Positions 1 through 9,112 are shown, numbered from the stretch's first letter. The stretch is 64,000 nucleotides of DNA from Cytobacillus dafuensis (GCF_007995155.1 NZ_CP042593.1:4444001-4508000); one strand, 5' to 3'. Translations and numbers: made by a program. The notes: generated by a model from the sequence alone, not told the origin.

Positions 1-436
1 AGAAATCGCATATGCAGACAGGTTTTGCAAATTCCTTTTTGAACGCCCCATGAGGACAATTTTCAATCAATATTTTATATGTCCTTATTTCATCTTTACC
101 ATCAACTAAATCCCCCTATAGTTTAAGTACAATCTTTCACAAATACCACACTAGCATTACCATATATATTCAAATTTTCTTGGGTTTCTTCCTCCATTAA
201 ATGGCCCGATTACTGAATAAGAGAAAATTCGGTATTCATGTGATGATATTCTGACAGTTTAAGAAACGCACTAAGATTCAGAGAGTAGTAGTTGACTTAT
301 GAAAGAAGAATCTTTAAACTAAAATTATTAATTTAATACTACATCCTTTTAAAGGGGAGTAGCTTTTACAATGAAGTCGTCATTTCGGAGATTCCCAATC
401 TCTCGGCTTTGTTGGCAGCGAAATCGTTGTTAGCAA

Positions 437-504
437 GACCTTTGCCTATTGGTAAAGGTCTTTTATTGTTAAGAAAACCTTTGCCGGCTCTGGTAAAGGT
501 TTTT
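437..504 (+). terminator. tandem terminator-like hairpins
   Basis: Two near-identical stem-loops follow each other. The first (437-460) pairs gacctttgcc with ggtaaaggtc and is followed by ttttattgtt. The second (474-504) pairs aaaacctttgcc with ggtaaaggtttt and is followed by a T-rich tract. They lie just upstream of the Spo0M-like gene, so they either end an unseen upstream transcript or attenuate this one. From 1 to 436 I see no supported gene. Confidence 0.6.
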
Positions 505-546
505 ATTTTTTCAAGATTAAAGGCAAATGAAAACAGGAGGATATTC

Positions 547-939
547 ATGATACTAAGAAAATATATGGCATTATTAGGAATAGGTTCAGCAAAGATCGAT
601 CTCATACTTGAAAAGGAAACATATAAACCTGGTGAGCTTGTAAAAGGATATTTCTTGATTAAGGGGGGCACTATTTTACAAGAGCTAAAAAGGATAGATT
701 GTGATTTGGTCATCAATGATGGGGCAGAAGAAAACGAAAAAATTGTGGAATCAATCACTATTTTAACAACGAAGAGCATTCAGTCAGAAGCTATCAATAA
801 AATTCCTTTCACTTTCCCCCTGCCGAACTCTGCACAAGTATCGACAGGCACATTATCTTATCGATTTAAAACAAGATTAGCCTTCAAAAAAGGAGTGGAA
901 AGTTACGATCAGGACGCCATTCGGATTCTTGTGGATTAA
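547..939 (+). CDS. short Spo0M-like (arrestin-fold) protein
   Basis: The 130-residue product matches the N-terminal half of Spo0M, the sporulation-control protein with an arrestin-like fold. The signature is a start such as LGIGSAKIDLILEKETYKPG followed by an alternating beta pattern. B. subtilis Spo0M is about 258 residues, so this is a one-domain version. The start is the ATG at 547, eight bases after an aggagg box at 535-540; an upstream in-frame ATG would read through the hairpins and is unlikely. It is a single gene with no obvious partner. Family membership is fairly clear; a sporulation role is inference from the family. Confidence 0.75.
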   Translation: MILRKYMALLGIGSAKIDLILEKETYKPGELVKGYFLIKGGTILQELKRIDCDLVINDGAEENEKIVESITILTTKSIQSEAINKIPFTFPLPNSAQVSTGTLSYRFKTRLAFKKGVESYDQDAIRILVD

Positions 940-1041
940 CAGAAATGACAATGCTAGTAAAATCCATGGAAGTTTTCTAGCCAATTGGTAAGACTATGAT
1001 TAACCAAAATTTGAAAGTGGAATATTTTTTTGGAGGATCAT

Positions 1042-2625
1042 ATGAAAGCGACCGATGTTCTTATTCGATGTTTAGAAAATGAAGGTGTGGACTATATTTT
1101 CGGCATAGTGGGAAAAGAGACACTTGATCTTGTTGATTCTATATCTAAATCAAAACAGATTCAGTTTGTGAATACGAGGCATGAGCAAGGAGCTGCCTTT
1201 ATGGCGGATGTGTATGCAAGGCTGTCCAAAAAGGCGGGTGTTTGCACGTCCACCTTGGGTCCTGGGGCAACCAATCTATTAACCGGAATCGCAAGCGCAA
1301 CGCTGGATCATTCACCTGTTATCGCGCTAGTTGGGCAGGCAGGACTTGATAAACAGCATAAAGAATCCCATCAATATTTGGACATTGCAGGAATATTTGA
1401 ACCTGCGACGAAGTGGAGCATCCAAATCAAGGATTCACAAACGATTGCCGAAGTAATACATAAAGCGTTTCGGACGGCAAAAATGGAAAAGCCAGGCGCG
1501 GTCATTATTGAAATACCGGAAAACTTAACATCACAAATGATTCCTGAAAATGCAATGACTGTCACACCGCTTCCAATCTATAGGCCTGAAAGTGAAGCGA
1601 TTCAAGAGGCCATTCAGCGTATCAGCAACAGTCAAAAGCCATTTATTATCATCGGAAACGGGGTTGTAAGAGGAGAAGCCACCCAGGAGGTGCAAGCATT
1701 CATTGACCGCCTCCAAGCACCTGTAACTCATAGCATGAAAGCAAAAGGAATTTTGCCTAAAAGCCATCCGCTCAATTATTTTACATTTGGTTTCAATGAG
1801 CAGGATAAGGTTTTACGTGGGATTGAGGAATCCGATTTACTGATTGTAATTGGATTTGATTTTGCAGAACATCTGCCGAAAGAATGGAATAAAAAGAAAG
1901 TGCCGATTATCCATATTGATGCGGTTCCTGCAGAATCGGATGAATATTATCCTCTTCAAAGCGAACTAGTTGGGGATGTGAAACGGACTTTGCAAGCCAT
2001 TAACGATCTTGAAATCGAAGTAAAATCGTGGGTCCCATCCGGAAATTTGCGCGAACAAATGATACAGGCCTACCATATTTATGAAGAATCTGCTTCAACT
2101 CTATCCATCACATCTCTTCTGCACTCTATCGAAAAATTAACCAGTGAAAATACGATTGTTATTTCGGATGTAGGCTCTCATAAAGTCTCCATTGCCCGCA
2201 CTTATCAGCCCAAAAAGCCGGAGAAACTTATTATTTCAAACGGATTCGCTTCAATGGGAATAGCCATACCTGGGTCAATTGGAGCTAAATTAGCATGCCC
2301 GGCAGATCCGGTAGTCTGCATTACTGGGGATGGTGGAGCCCTAATGAATTTTGCTGATATCGAGACAGCAGCAAGATTAGGATTATCTTTCGTGATCATT
2401 GTCCTCCATGATTCCAAGCTGAAATTGGAAGAACAAATGATGATGAAAAAGTTAGCTAATAATTTTGGAACAGCTTTTGGAAACCCCGATTTTGTTCAGC
2501 TAGCGAAAAGCTTTGGCATTAGAGGAGTACGGCCTGCAAATGTACAGGAATTTGAAAGTATGCTTACAGAGGCATTAAAGAAAAATGAACTGACACTCAT
2601 CGAAATACTACTGGAGAATGGGTGA
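1042..2625 (+). CDS. thiamine-diphosphate enzyme, acetolactate synthase-like
   Basis: The 527-residue protein has the three-domain layout of the acetolactate synthase/pyruvate oxidase family: an N-terminal pyrimidine-binding domain with the conserved Glu (E48 in RHEQG), a central nucleotide-binding-like domain (about 190-320), and a C-terminal diphosphate-binding domain with GDGG near residue 428. Where the family usually ends its ThDP motif with NN, this protein has HDS, so the metal site may differ and substrate is uncertain. The start is the ATG at 1042 behind ggagg; the TTG at 1030 lies within that Shine-Dalgarno region. No small regulatory subunit or alsD lies nearby, so it is not a standard ilv or als operon. 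It could decarboxylate a 2-keto acid, but the reaction cannot be named. Confidence 0.75.
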   Translation: MKATDVLIRCLENEGVDYIFGIVGKETLDLVDSISKSKQIQFVNTRHEQGAAFMADVYARLSKKAGVCTSTLGPGATNLLTGIASATLDHSPVIALVGQAGLDKQHKESHQYLDIAGIFEPATKWSIQIKDSQTIAEVIHKAFRTAKMEKPGAVIIEIPENLTSQMIPENAMTVTPLPIYRPESEAIQEAIQRISNSQKPFIIIGNGVVRGEATQEVQAFIDRLQAPVTHSMKAKGILPKSHPLNYFTFGFNEQDKVLRGIEESDLLIVIGFDFAEHLPKEWNKKKVPIIHIDAVPAESDEYYPLQSELVGDVKRTLQAINDLEIEVKSWVPSGNLREQMIQAYHIYEESASTLSITSLLHSIEKLTSENTIVISDVGSHKVSIARTYQPKKPEKLIISNGFASMGIAIPGSIGAKLACPADPVVCITGDGGALMNFADIETAARLGLSFVIIVLHDSKLKLEEQMMMKKLANNFGTAFGNPDFVQLAKSFGIRGVRPANVQEFESMLTEALKKNELTLIEILLENG

Positions 2626-2717
2626 AAACCGTTGGAATGAACCACTGCCTTCACGGATTTATTTGTCATAAGTGTTTCATGATTCCCATTAATGGTGAAA
2701 TTCTAGACGGCCGGTAG

Positions 2718-3266
2718 TCATATAATTCTTTTGATTCTTTTTAGGATTCTAGTGCTCAATAAGACCCAGATCCAGCTATAAAAAATAGAGAATAAAATAA
2801 TCAATCCAATAACTGAAACACTAATTTGATGAGAAACCGCAGGCCCTAACACGGGGAATTTTACACCATATAATAAAAGGAAAATCCCTATTGTTAACCC
2901 GGCCGATCCGCTCAAGGTATAACTGATTTTTTTACGAAAAAAATGAAAAGAACTGCCAATCATAAGCCCTAATAAACCTGTGGTAAATGGAAAAATAATG
3001 AGCTCGGACGGCTGCAGAATCAAAAGTAAATGGGCTGTTAAAACATAGGAAGCAAGACCAAGCGGAATCGAAAAAATAGAGCAAAGAATAATTGGTGCTG
3101 TAGCCACGGGACTTATAAAATACCCAATCCCAGGCAAGAACCCTCCTGCCGATTGAAAAATAGCCCCGATGCTGCTCAAAAGAGAAATAAGCACAATCTT
3201 TTTCGATCTTGGCCATTTTCGAAAGGTTATTTGTATCTGTGTTATTTCGTTTTTTACATCGCACAT
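2718..3266 (-). CDS. integral membrane protein, function unknown
   Basis: The 182-residue product has five or six hydrophobic segments separated by short loops, with a charged N-terminus (RKWPRSKK) and a basic C-terminus (RILKRIKRII). The Gly/Ser-rich first helix (SSIGAIFQSAGGFLPGIGYF) and the size resemble substrate-binding S subunits of ECF vitamin transporters, but I cannot assign a family. A gggagggt Shine-Dalgarno precedes the ATG. It is convergent with the thiamine-diphosphate enzyme gene and has no operon partner here. Confidence 0.6.
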   Translation of the reverse strand: MCDVKNEITQIQITFRKWPRSKKIVLISLLSSIGAIFQSAGGFLPGIGYFISPVATAPIILCSIFSIPLGLASYVLTAHLLLILQPSELIIFPFTTGLLGLMIGSSFHFFRKKISYTLSGSAGLTIGIFLLLYGVKFPVLGPAVSHQISVSVIGLIILFSIFYSWIWVLLSTRILKRIKRII

Positions 3267-3406
3267 GGCATACCCTCCCTATGCCCCACTATATGCATGG
3301 AAATGGAATATTATTTCGAAGACTCCTGTTCATTACGTCTGAATCAACAGGGAAATGAATTTAATGTGCCACTTACAATTTAACAAATGGATTAAGCAAT
3401 CCAGAT

Positions 3407-3546
3407 TAGAAAAACTTGGCTTTCGCCAATTTCTTCCGGCGAAAGCCTTAGCTTTTCTTATGCGATGTTATTAATAGAATACCTATAGTAATTTGGAATT
3501 TACATTAGTACGTTAAAAAACTTATACTTTCCTACTAGCCAAATAA
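3407..3546 (-). repeat. dispersed element F, copy 1
   Basis: A roughly 140-bp sequence found three times here (also 8940-9079 and 15052-15190). Shared blocks read on the plus strand are agaaaaacttggc, ggcga-atgccttag, then about 60 bp later tagcacgttaat-aaactta and ctttcc. On the minus strand its last part folds into a stem (GGC-TTCG type arms) followed by a T-run. This copy is the most diverged in the middle. It lies downstream of an amidohydrolase remnant. Confidence 0.7.
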
Positions 3547-3584
3547 GAAGGATATTGACTGTATAAGTAGCCAATATCCTTCTT
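3545..3584. terminator. terminator-like hairpin
   Basis: A perfect 13-bp stem (aagaaggatattg with caatatccttctt) is followed on the plus strand by attttaatttttt. It overlaps the end of the amidohydrolase remnant's open frame and abuts element F copy 1. Confidence 0.55.
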
Positions 3585-3592
3585 ATTTTAAT

Positions 3593-3709
3593 TTTTTCCA
3601 GTAGCTTTAAAGCGGAAGAGATGAACACCTTCATGCCAATTAAGAGAGCATCTTCATCAATCGTGAATTTCGGATGATGATGGGGATATAGAATTCCCTT
3701 CTCCATCAA
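3593..3709 (-). pseudogene. remnant of M20 amidohydrolase, C-terminus only
   Basis: About 39 codons read MMEKGILYPHHHPKFTIDED followed by a helix ending KLLEK. This is the extreme C-terminus of M20-type amidohydrolases (AmhX / N-acyl-amino-acid amidohydrolase type), where Y-HHHP-F-DE-AL is characteristic. The rest of the enzyme, including all metal-binding regions, is absent upstream, and the frame continues into a hairpin rather than ending cleanly. It is a decayed gene end. The identification rests on one short motif. Confidence 0.6.
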
Positions 3710-3768
3710 AGTAATGGAGAAGTATATTTTTTCTATAGGCTGATCCCTTACCGGAATCTGTTATTGTT

Positions 3769-3801
3769 GACCGACGAGTGTTTGCGGCACTCTTGGTGGT
3801 C
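3769..3801 (+). terminator. hairpin upstream of DUF3888 gene
   Basis: An imperfect stem-loop (gaccgacgagtg against cactcttggtggtc) is followed by atttttatt. It sits 58 bases before the next plus-strand start, so it could be a terminator for antisense reading or a leader structure. Confidence 0.35.
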
Positions 3802-3858
3802 ATTTTTATTATTTGTAAAGTGGGCAAAATAAGAAAAAGCCAATAAGCGAGGTTCTTT

Positions 3859-4260
3859 ATGAAAAAAAGCCTTTTAATATTGATTGCCTTCCTAACTTTT
3901 TTCTCTTATTCTCCCGTTCAAGCTGAAACCGTAACTAAAAATGATGTACAGCTGCGTAATGATGTAATACTCAATTTACTATTTCCATCCATCGATAAAG
4001 CAATTGAAAAACATTTCGGCAAACCGAAGCAGTTTTATTGCGAACAGATTCTCCAAATCAAAAAGAAAGTAGAACACGAAACCTACAGCTACTTCAACGT
4101 CACCTTGCAGCTAACAACATTTGAAGGTGCACACGATTTCCCATTTGATTTGGTGACTATCACTTTTAGTAATAAAAATACTATGGAGTGGCGGGCTATT
4201 GATGTCAAAAGCAGAAGGTTAAAGCCAAATGAAATAACTAATTGCAGACATTCTTTGTAA
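3859..4260 (+). CDS. secreted DUF3888-type protein
   Basis: The 133-residue product begins with a signal peptide (KKSLLILIAFLTFFSYSPVQA, cleavage after AQA-like site near residue 22). The mature part contains LRNDVILNLLFPSIDKAIEKH, the hallmark of the small secreted DUF3888 family common in Bacillus. Two cysteines (in YCEQ and NCRHS) could form a disulfide. Function is unknown. The Shine-Dalgarno is gaggt, ten bases from the ATG. It converges with the lipoprotein gene. Confidence 0.7.
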   Translation: MKKSLLILIAFLTFFSYSPVQAETVTKNDVQLRNDVILNLLFPSIDKAIEKHFGKPKQFYCEQILQIKKKVEHETYSYFNVTLQLTTFEGAHDFPFDLVTITFSNKNTMEWRAIDVKSRRLKPNEITNCRHSL

Positions 4261-4345
4261 AAGGGTGTCTTTTTATTCGGTTATATTCTTCAACTAAATT
4301 ACCCTTAAAAGTAAAAGAGCGCAATTCTTATTCCGTGAATCCCCG

Positions 4346-4807
4346 TTAATTATAGATGGATGTTGTTATTTGTTTGTTTAACTTCCCTAATGCCTCAGAT
4401 AGTTTGGCGTTTATTCCATTTGCGTTGTCCACATAAATCACCAATACATTTTCAATCCCATAGGCTCTATACTTCTCCAGTTCTTCCCCGGTTCTTGATT
4501 CTTCAAAGCTTTTGACTCCCTCAGCCCTTTCAGCTCCTGCAGGAAATAGATAAACCGATAAAGGGTTCCCTTCTAACCGATAGCTTTTCGGTTCAACCCC
4601 GTTCAACTCACTCATAAAATCGCCGTTTGATAGAACAGCCTCTTTTAATTCAAGTCCCTGTTCCTCTATAACATCCTCTATTTCCTTATAAGAAAGATTA
4701 TATTCACCATTAACCCATGGGTCTGCAGGGTCTTCAATGGTTTGTTGATTACAGGCGGATAGAACCAAGGTTAAAATAAAAATAAACAATGACTTTTGGA
4801 TTTTCAC
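4346..4807 (-). CDS. small lipoprotein, unknown function
   Basis: The product (153 residues from the GTG at 4807, behind taagggg) has a short basic start, a hydrophobic stretch and the lipobox LSAC, predicting lipidation at the Cys and anchoring on the outer membrane face. The mature domain is acidic with a YGIENVLVIYVD strand near the C-terminus. A longer frame to 4867 exists but would place an unlikely 20-residue extension before the signal peptide. I do not recognise the family. Confidence 0.6.
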   Translation of the reverse strand: MKIQKSLFIFILTLVLSACNQQTIEDPADPWVNGEYNLSYKEIEDVIEEQGLELKEAVLSNGDFMSELNGVEPKSYRLEGNPLSVYLFPAGAERAEGVKSFEESRTGEELEKYRAYGIENVLVIYVDNANGINAKLSEALGKLNKQITTSIYN

Positions 4808-4867
4808 ATTATACCCCTTACTTTTATTTGAACTACTTAGAAAAGGCGGGCACCCTTTTTTATTCAA

Positions 4868-5022
4868 TTATCTGCCCGATTCTTGAATAAAACTTAATTC
4901 TTGTTTTATTAGGTAGTTAATTGAACAACTTGTCATTATAGTATCTATCGTTCCCAAGCTAAAATGCACCACCACCAGGGGAATGCGAGTTTTAATCGAC
5001 AACATCATAAAGATGTACGAAG
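4868..5022. other. intergenic, no gene seen
   Basis: An AT-rich stretch downstream of the remnant at 5023-5157. An 18-base phrase, gggaatgcgagttttaat, appears at 4979 and again almost unchanged at 5086. No coding signal is convincing. Confidence 0.4.
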
Positions 5023-5157
5023 TTAAATCTCAAAATATTCTTCTATCGCTTTCATAACTTTAAATGGCCCTGAACTTTTGTTTGAAGGGAATGCGAGTTT
5101 AATCCCGGACTCAGGATAAAGAGCCGAATGGAAGCTCCCCCCGGGATCGTACCCCAT
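5023..5157 (-). pseudogene. possible tail of a serine hydrolase
   Basis: A 44-codon open frame reads MGYDPGGSFHSALYPESGIK, then LAFPSNKSSGPFKVMKAIEE and YFEI. The pattern Gly-Gly-x-x-x-S-A-L-x-PE followed by a strand and SNKS, then a final helix, resembles the end of beta-lactamase-fold serine hydrolases. There is no upstream catalytic region and no good ribosome binding site. It is best read as a remnant; the family assignment is tentative. Confidence 0.3.
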
Positions 5158-5185
5158 TAAGTTGTTACGCTGGTAACTCCCCCTG

Positions 5186-5350
5186 TTATCTTGAATTAGT
5201 TATAACTATTGTCCCTGTGTTGCCTCCTCCAGGCCCAACAATTGATTTTGATACAGATATCGGTTTAATAAAAACTGCCCCACCAAAGTTGAGAATCCCA
5301 CCTGTAACGGAAGTTATACAGATACCATCCTTCTTTATATCCAAGTTCAT
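5186..5350 (-). CDS. GerPA/GerPF-family small protein
   Basis: A 54-residue frame contains CITSVTGGILNFGGAVFIKP, then a conserved-looking SKSIVGPGGGNTG and IVITNSR. This is the GerPA/GerPF layout: hydrophobic beta start, -FGD-like turn, ISP-S-SK, then G-G-G-NTGD-VTN. Those family members are spore proteins needed for germinant passage through the coat. The usual C-terminal 15-20 residues are missing, so it may be a short paralog or a slightly truncated gene. A gggggа-type purine run lies very close to the ATG. Confidence 0.6.
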   Translation of the reverse strand: MNLDIKKDGICITSVTGGILNFGGAVFIKPISVSKSIVGPGGGNTGTIVITNSR

Positions 5351-5817
5351 TCCCCCAAAGTTACTTTTAAATCATTATATGTACAATTAGGTATGCTTGT
5401 TCATATAAGAATATAACTATTCGCGTCCTTACAGGGTTTAGCTTGATGGATATATTGTGGGACCCATTTGCTTTTTCTTGCACTTTAGTTTAAGTACATT
5501 TCATCACAATCCCACATAAATAACCGTATTTGCTTTAGTGTTTTATTCCATTAGCCCCGTTTTTGAAAGACTATAGATTTTAACTATCATGTTGTGTATA
5601 ATTTCAGAATTGTAACCTCCCTTTAAAAAAAATAGAGAAACGACTTCATCGCTTCTCTTTGAATTTATTTAGTGGATACTATTCACTTTCATTTATTATT
5701 CATTCCAGTTTTTAATGATAATAGAGTCCGGTAAGTAAACTTAAGTTAAATTCCGTTTATTTATGAATCCGTTTCCGAAGAATAAAGATAGATTCCGATT
5801 ATTTATTAAAAATTACA
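5351..5817. other. intergenic region before minJ end
   Basis: No coding frame is convincing. It holds the minJ-side terminator (5634-5658) and AT-rich sequence. Confidence 0.4.
5634..5658 (-). terminator. terminator downstream of minJ
   Basis: On the minus strand agagaagcga pairs with tcgtttctct around a 5-base loop and is followed by atttttttt. It is about 160 bases after the minJ stop, with nothing coding between. Confidence 0.65.
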
Positions 5818-7011
5818 TTAAACCGCTTCACTACCCCTTCTAACCTCATCCTGCACAAAATGAATGCCGAGCTCATGATGATCTCCTTCGTATAAGGCTC
5901 TTTGTGCGAAGCGAACTTGTCCGTTTACATCAAACACTTCCAGCTTGCAATGTGCACGATTTTTCAAAAGTGCTTCATAGAAGCTATTTTTATCATGGAC
6001 TGATACGCCATTCACCTTTGCAATAAGTTCACCAACCTGTAAACCCATATTGCTAGCTGGAGAACCAGGAATGATTCCTAGGATCATCACGCCATTATTT
6101 CTTTTTGAAAAATAGAATGGAAGATTTCCCTCTATCATTCTCTGCCTTAATGTAATAAGTTCCCTGCCAATAATCGCAATTGTCACGACGGCAATGGCTG
6201 CGAGTGGATACCAATAGCCTGAAACGGATAAAAGCAAAACGAGAATTCCAAGCACCATAACCTTTTTTCCGACTGCTTTAACGGCTTCAGTAGGCAGCTT
6301 TCCTTGAACCTGCTGAAAAAATCCGACAGCAAAAGGAACGAGTATAATGGAATAAGTGCCTCCGCCAACTGAAAAAACTGGCCACCATTCAAATGGAGCT
6401 TGCAAAGCCTCACCAGGGATAATTAAAAACAACGGAAGTAGCCAAACGCGTTTCACCTCATGAATGCCAACCCTTTGCCCCCGCTTGCTTTTTATCAATT
6501 TAGGAGAAGTTCCCTTCCGTCCATTTTTGAAAATAAGGATCCCTTCCCCAATTAAAAGGAGAGCTAGAAGAACAGCAATAGATGGAAAAACCGTCTGCTC
6601 CTGATCCGAAACCGAGGTTAAGAAGAATGGAAGCGGCCATTTTTGCTCAATAGCAAATATCGTAGCAAAAAAGGCGAAGCCCAATGTATATGCAGGCGCC
6701 ATCCACCTTATCTTTGTTGTTAAACTCCATAAAATTGTAAAAGCAGCAGTAAAGAGAATGGTCTCCATCGGAATCACAAGACCTGCGGATATTGAAATAA
6801 GAGAAGTTACAAGCCCAATTAAGATTCCGAGCGGCAGCAGCTGTCTTAGCTCAAAATATGCATTCTCTGCCCGTACATGAAAATCCCTTCTCTCCCGCTT
6901 CACACGAGAAACGCCCAATATTGCCGCAATAAAGAAAAGGTAATAGAAAACAGGGTGAAGAAAAAGCTTTCCTATTCCTTTTAATATTTCAATCAGCCAT
7001 TCTAAAGCCAA
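5818..7011 (-). CDS. minJ: MinJ, division-site topology factor
   Basis: MinJ bridges DivIVA and MinD at cell poles and septa to restrict FtsZ assembly; loss also impairs swarming in B. subtilis. The roughly 397-residue protein has about seven to eight membrane segments (residues 15-290) and a C-terminal PDZ domain (LGIIPGSPASNMGLQVGELI onward, about 300-385). It sits next to ctpB, as in B. subtilis. I chose the TTG at 7011 because the B. subtilis protein begins five residues before the conserved W-x-x-E-LKGIGK stretch and aggtgg lies five bases upstream; a GTG at 7020 is the alternative. The substantial gap before ctpB suggests separate transcription. Confidence 0.85.
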   Translation of the reverse strand: MALEWLIEILKGIGKLFLHPVFYYLFFIAAILGVSRVKRERRDFHVRAENAYFELRQLLPLGILIGLVTSLISISAGLVIPMETILFTAAFTILWSLTTKIRWMAPAYTLGFAFFATIFAIEQKWPLPFFLTSVSDQEQTVFPSIAVLLALLLIGEGILIFKNGRKGTSPKLIKSKRGQRVGIHEVKRVWLLPLFLIIPGEALQAPFEWWPVFSVGGGTYSIILVPFAVGFFQQVQGKLPTEAVKAVGKKVMVLGILVLLLSVSGYWYPLAAIAVVTIAIIGRELITLRQRMIEGNLPFYFSKRNNGVMILGIIPGSPASNMGLQVGELIAKVNGVSVHDKNSFYEALLKNRAHCKLEVFDVNGQVRFAQRALYEGDHHELGIHFVQDEVRRGSEAV

Positions 7012-7020
7012 GCCATCCAC

Positions 7021-7318
7021 CTACCTCTACTGATAAATACGATTGAAAGTATGTAAAAAAGTTGCATTCCACTTACAAACACAAATATCTATTACTCTAT
7101 ATTCTACCAAATTGTACTCTTAAAGCCTATGCCAATATTGGTGAAAAAAACAATCAAGAGTATTCACTCTTAACCTTTTATGTAAAATACCGTCATTTTC
7201 ATTTCACTGTGCAGGTGATTACTTCGTACATCTAGGCTTGCTCAACGAATCCGGCGACAAGTTTATTTTACACGTAAAAAAAGCACAGAGACCACGCTCC
7301 ATGCTAATGTGATACTTA
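7021..7318. other. minJ-ctpB intergenic region
   Basis: Nearly 300 AT-rich bases with no gene. It should hold the minJ promoter and the ctpB transcript end; I could not single out either convincingly. Confidence 0.35.
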
Positions 7319-8776
7319 TCACCGAGCAAGAAACCTCAGTGCTGTTTGCAGCTGAATATCATTTTCTTCTTTTTTCTTTTCTTCAGCTACTGCCTGTTCA
7401 AGTGCCAAAGCGGTTTTTTTATCAATTTTACCGGTAGCCTTTAAGTCATTTTGCAGTTGGAAGGCTCTTACAGCACTCATTGTGGTTTCGCTGAAATAGC
7501 CGTCTTTACGACCTGGGGCAAAGCCTAGAGCTTCAAGGATTTCTTGTGCATTTTTCACCTGTTCATTATTCATTTCCTTCACTAAGGCTTCTTCAACCTG
7601 AAGGGGAGGTGTATGATAAAGAGCTGGCTGCTTTACTTTAAGTGTTGGCTCTATGCCTTTATGATGAATCCAATTTCCATCTGGGGTCAGCCATTTATAG
7701 AGAGTTAATTTAATATTACTGCCATCTCCCATCGGAAACGGCTGCTGAACAGTCCCTTTTCCAAATGTATTTTCGCCAATTAGGGCGTAGCCCTGTGCTT
7801 CATTAAGGGCACCTGCCAATATTTCTGAAGCAGAGGCACTGCCATTATCAATCAGAACAGCAATCGGGTAGTCCTTTTCCTCTTTCAAGCTTGAAAAATA
7901 TCTTTTCTTTTTCCCGTCTCTTTTTTCAATTTGTATATATGGTTTTTCATCTGTGACAAGCTCTTTCAAAATTTCCTCAACGGATATTAGAAGTCCTCCT
8001 GGATTCCCTCGGACATCAATAATTAAGCCTTCTATCCCTTTTTTCTCAAGTTCTTGTAATTGCTCCTTGAATTCAATTGCCGTTTCTTTCGAAAACGAAG
8101 TGATCTCTAAATAACCGATTGCCTTTCCGCTTTGCTTTTTTAAATCAGAATAAACGGTGATTTGAGGAATTTTATCCCGCTTAACATGAATAACGAGGGG
8201 CTCCTTCAATCCTTGACGGGCAATTTCCAGCTTTACCTTCGTCCCTTTTTCCCCACGTATTTTGGAAGTTGCTTGAAATAAGTCCAAGCCTTCAATGCTT
8301 TCACCATCTACCTTTAAAATTTGATCCCTCGGCCTTAAGCCTGCTTTTTCCGCTGGAGAATCTTTAAATGGAGAAACAATAATAATTCTCCCCTCCTCCA
8401 TGCCTACTTCAGCTCCAATCCCTTCAAATGCAGACTCAAGCGTATCATTGAATAGCTTCACGGTCTCCTCGTCCATGTAGATAGAGTATGGATCTGAGAG
8501 GGACGCAAGCATCCCTTGAATAGCCCCTTCTACAAGCTTCTTTTCTTCTACATTCTCTACATAGCTGTTTAATATTAAGCCATATGCCTGCTCTACTTTT
8601 TTTAGATCTTCGTCACTCATCTCTGCTGGAAAATTCCCCTCATCTAATTGGGAAGAATGGTTTTCGATGTTATTCTCAAGTGCACGATGACTGATCCACT
8701 TCATTCCTGCATAGGTACCGCCAGCTCCGGTCAACAAGGAACCAGTCATTAGCAGCGCTATCCACTTCCTGTTCAT
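7319..8776 (-). CDS. ctpB: CtpB, S41 carboxy-terminal processing protease
   Basis: A 485-residue secreted, membrane-anchored serine protease. In B. subtilis CtpB cleaves SpoIVFA in the intermembrane space to trigger pro-sigma-K processing. Order: N-terminal membrane anchor (about 7-25), alpha-helical cap, PDZ domain (about 105-190), S41 protease core with the Ser in NGSASASE and Lys in FGKGTVQQ, and a C-terminal peptidoglycan-binding domain (LGFAPGRKDGYFSETTMSAV). All catalytic elements are present and the length matches the family (480 in B. subtilis). The ATG follows gaggggt closely. It is downstream of ftsEX, as expected. Confidence 0.93.
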   Translation of the reverse strand: MNRKWIALLMTGSLLTGAGGTYAGMKWISHRALENNIENHSSQLDEGNFPAEMSDEDLKKVEQAYGLILNSYVENVEEKKLVEGAIQGMLASLSDPYSIYMDEETVKLFNDTLESAFEGIGAEVGMEEGRIIIVSPFKDSPAEKAGLRPRDQILKVDGESIEGLDLFQATSKIRGEKGTKVKLEIARQGLKEPLVIHVKRDKIPQITVYSDLKKQSGKAIGYLEITSFSKETAIEFKEQLQELEKKGIEGLIIDVRGNPGGLLISVEEILKELVTDEKPYIQIEKRDGKKKRYFSSLKEEKDYPIAVLIDNGSASASEILAGALNEAQGYALIGENTFGKGTVQQPFPMGDGSNIKLTLYKWLTPDGNWIHHKGIEPTLKVKQPALYHTPPLQVEEALVKEMNNEQVKNAQEILEALGFAPGRKDGYFSETTMSAVRAFQLQNDLKATGKIDKKTALALEQAVAEEKKKEENDIQLQTALRFLAR

Positions 8777-8939
8777 ACCCCTCTTCCTTTCTCACCGCTT
8801 TTTCCTTCACATCTACCTAATTTCAAATAGGTATAGATGATTATTAATAATTCAATATATGAAAAAAAGGGACGGGTTATGAGAATTTTATTACAAGCGG
8901 GAATATAGCTTGGATCGTGAGGAGATTTCTTTTTAAAAT

Positions 8940-9079
8940 CAGAAAAACTTGGCATTCGACAAGTCTTTTTTGGCGAATGCCTTAGTTTTTATTATACGAT
9001 CTTATTAGCAGATATTTAATTGAACACACTCTTTACTTTAGCACGTTAATAGACTTAACCTTTCCTTTTAGCGAAAAAA
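8940..9079 (-). repeat. dispersed element F, copy 2
   Basis: Second copy of the 140-bp element, with clear ggcattcg / cgaatgcc arms at its left end (minus-strand 3' end) and tagcacgttaat plus ctttcc at its right end. It begins directly beyond the ftsX terminator, between ftsX and ctpB. Confidence 0.75.
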
Positions 9080-9101
9080 GGAAGAAGCCGCAGCCTCTTC
9101 C
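9080..9101 (-). terminator. ftsX terminator
   Basis: On the minus strand ggaaga pairs with tcttcc around ggctgcggct and is followed by ttttttcgc. It starts 12 bases after the ftsX stop. Confidence 0.75.
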
Positions 9102-9112
9102 TCTAAATTTTA

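Noticed and set aside
1..108. Open minus-strand frame at the window edge containing ENCPHG and VCICDF
   Set aside because: It looks faintly protein-like but has no start codon and is cut by the window, so it cannot be supported.
366..779. 137-codon minus-strand frame over the Spo0M-like gene
   Set aside because: It is antisense to a recognisable gene and crosses the tandem hairpins.
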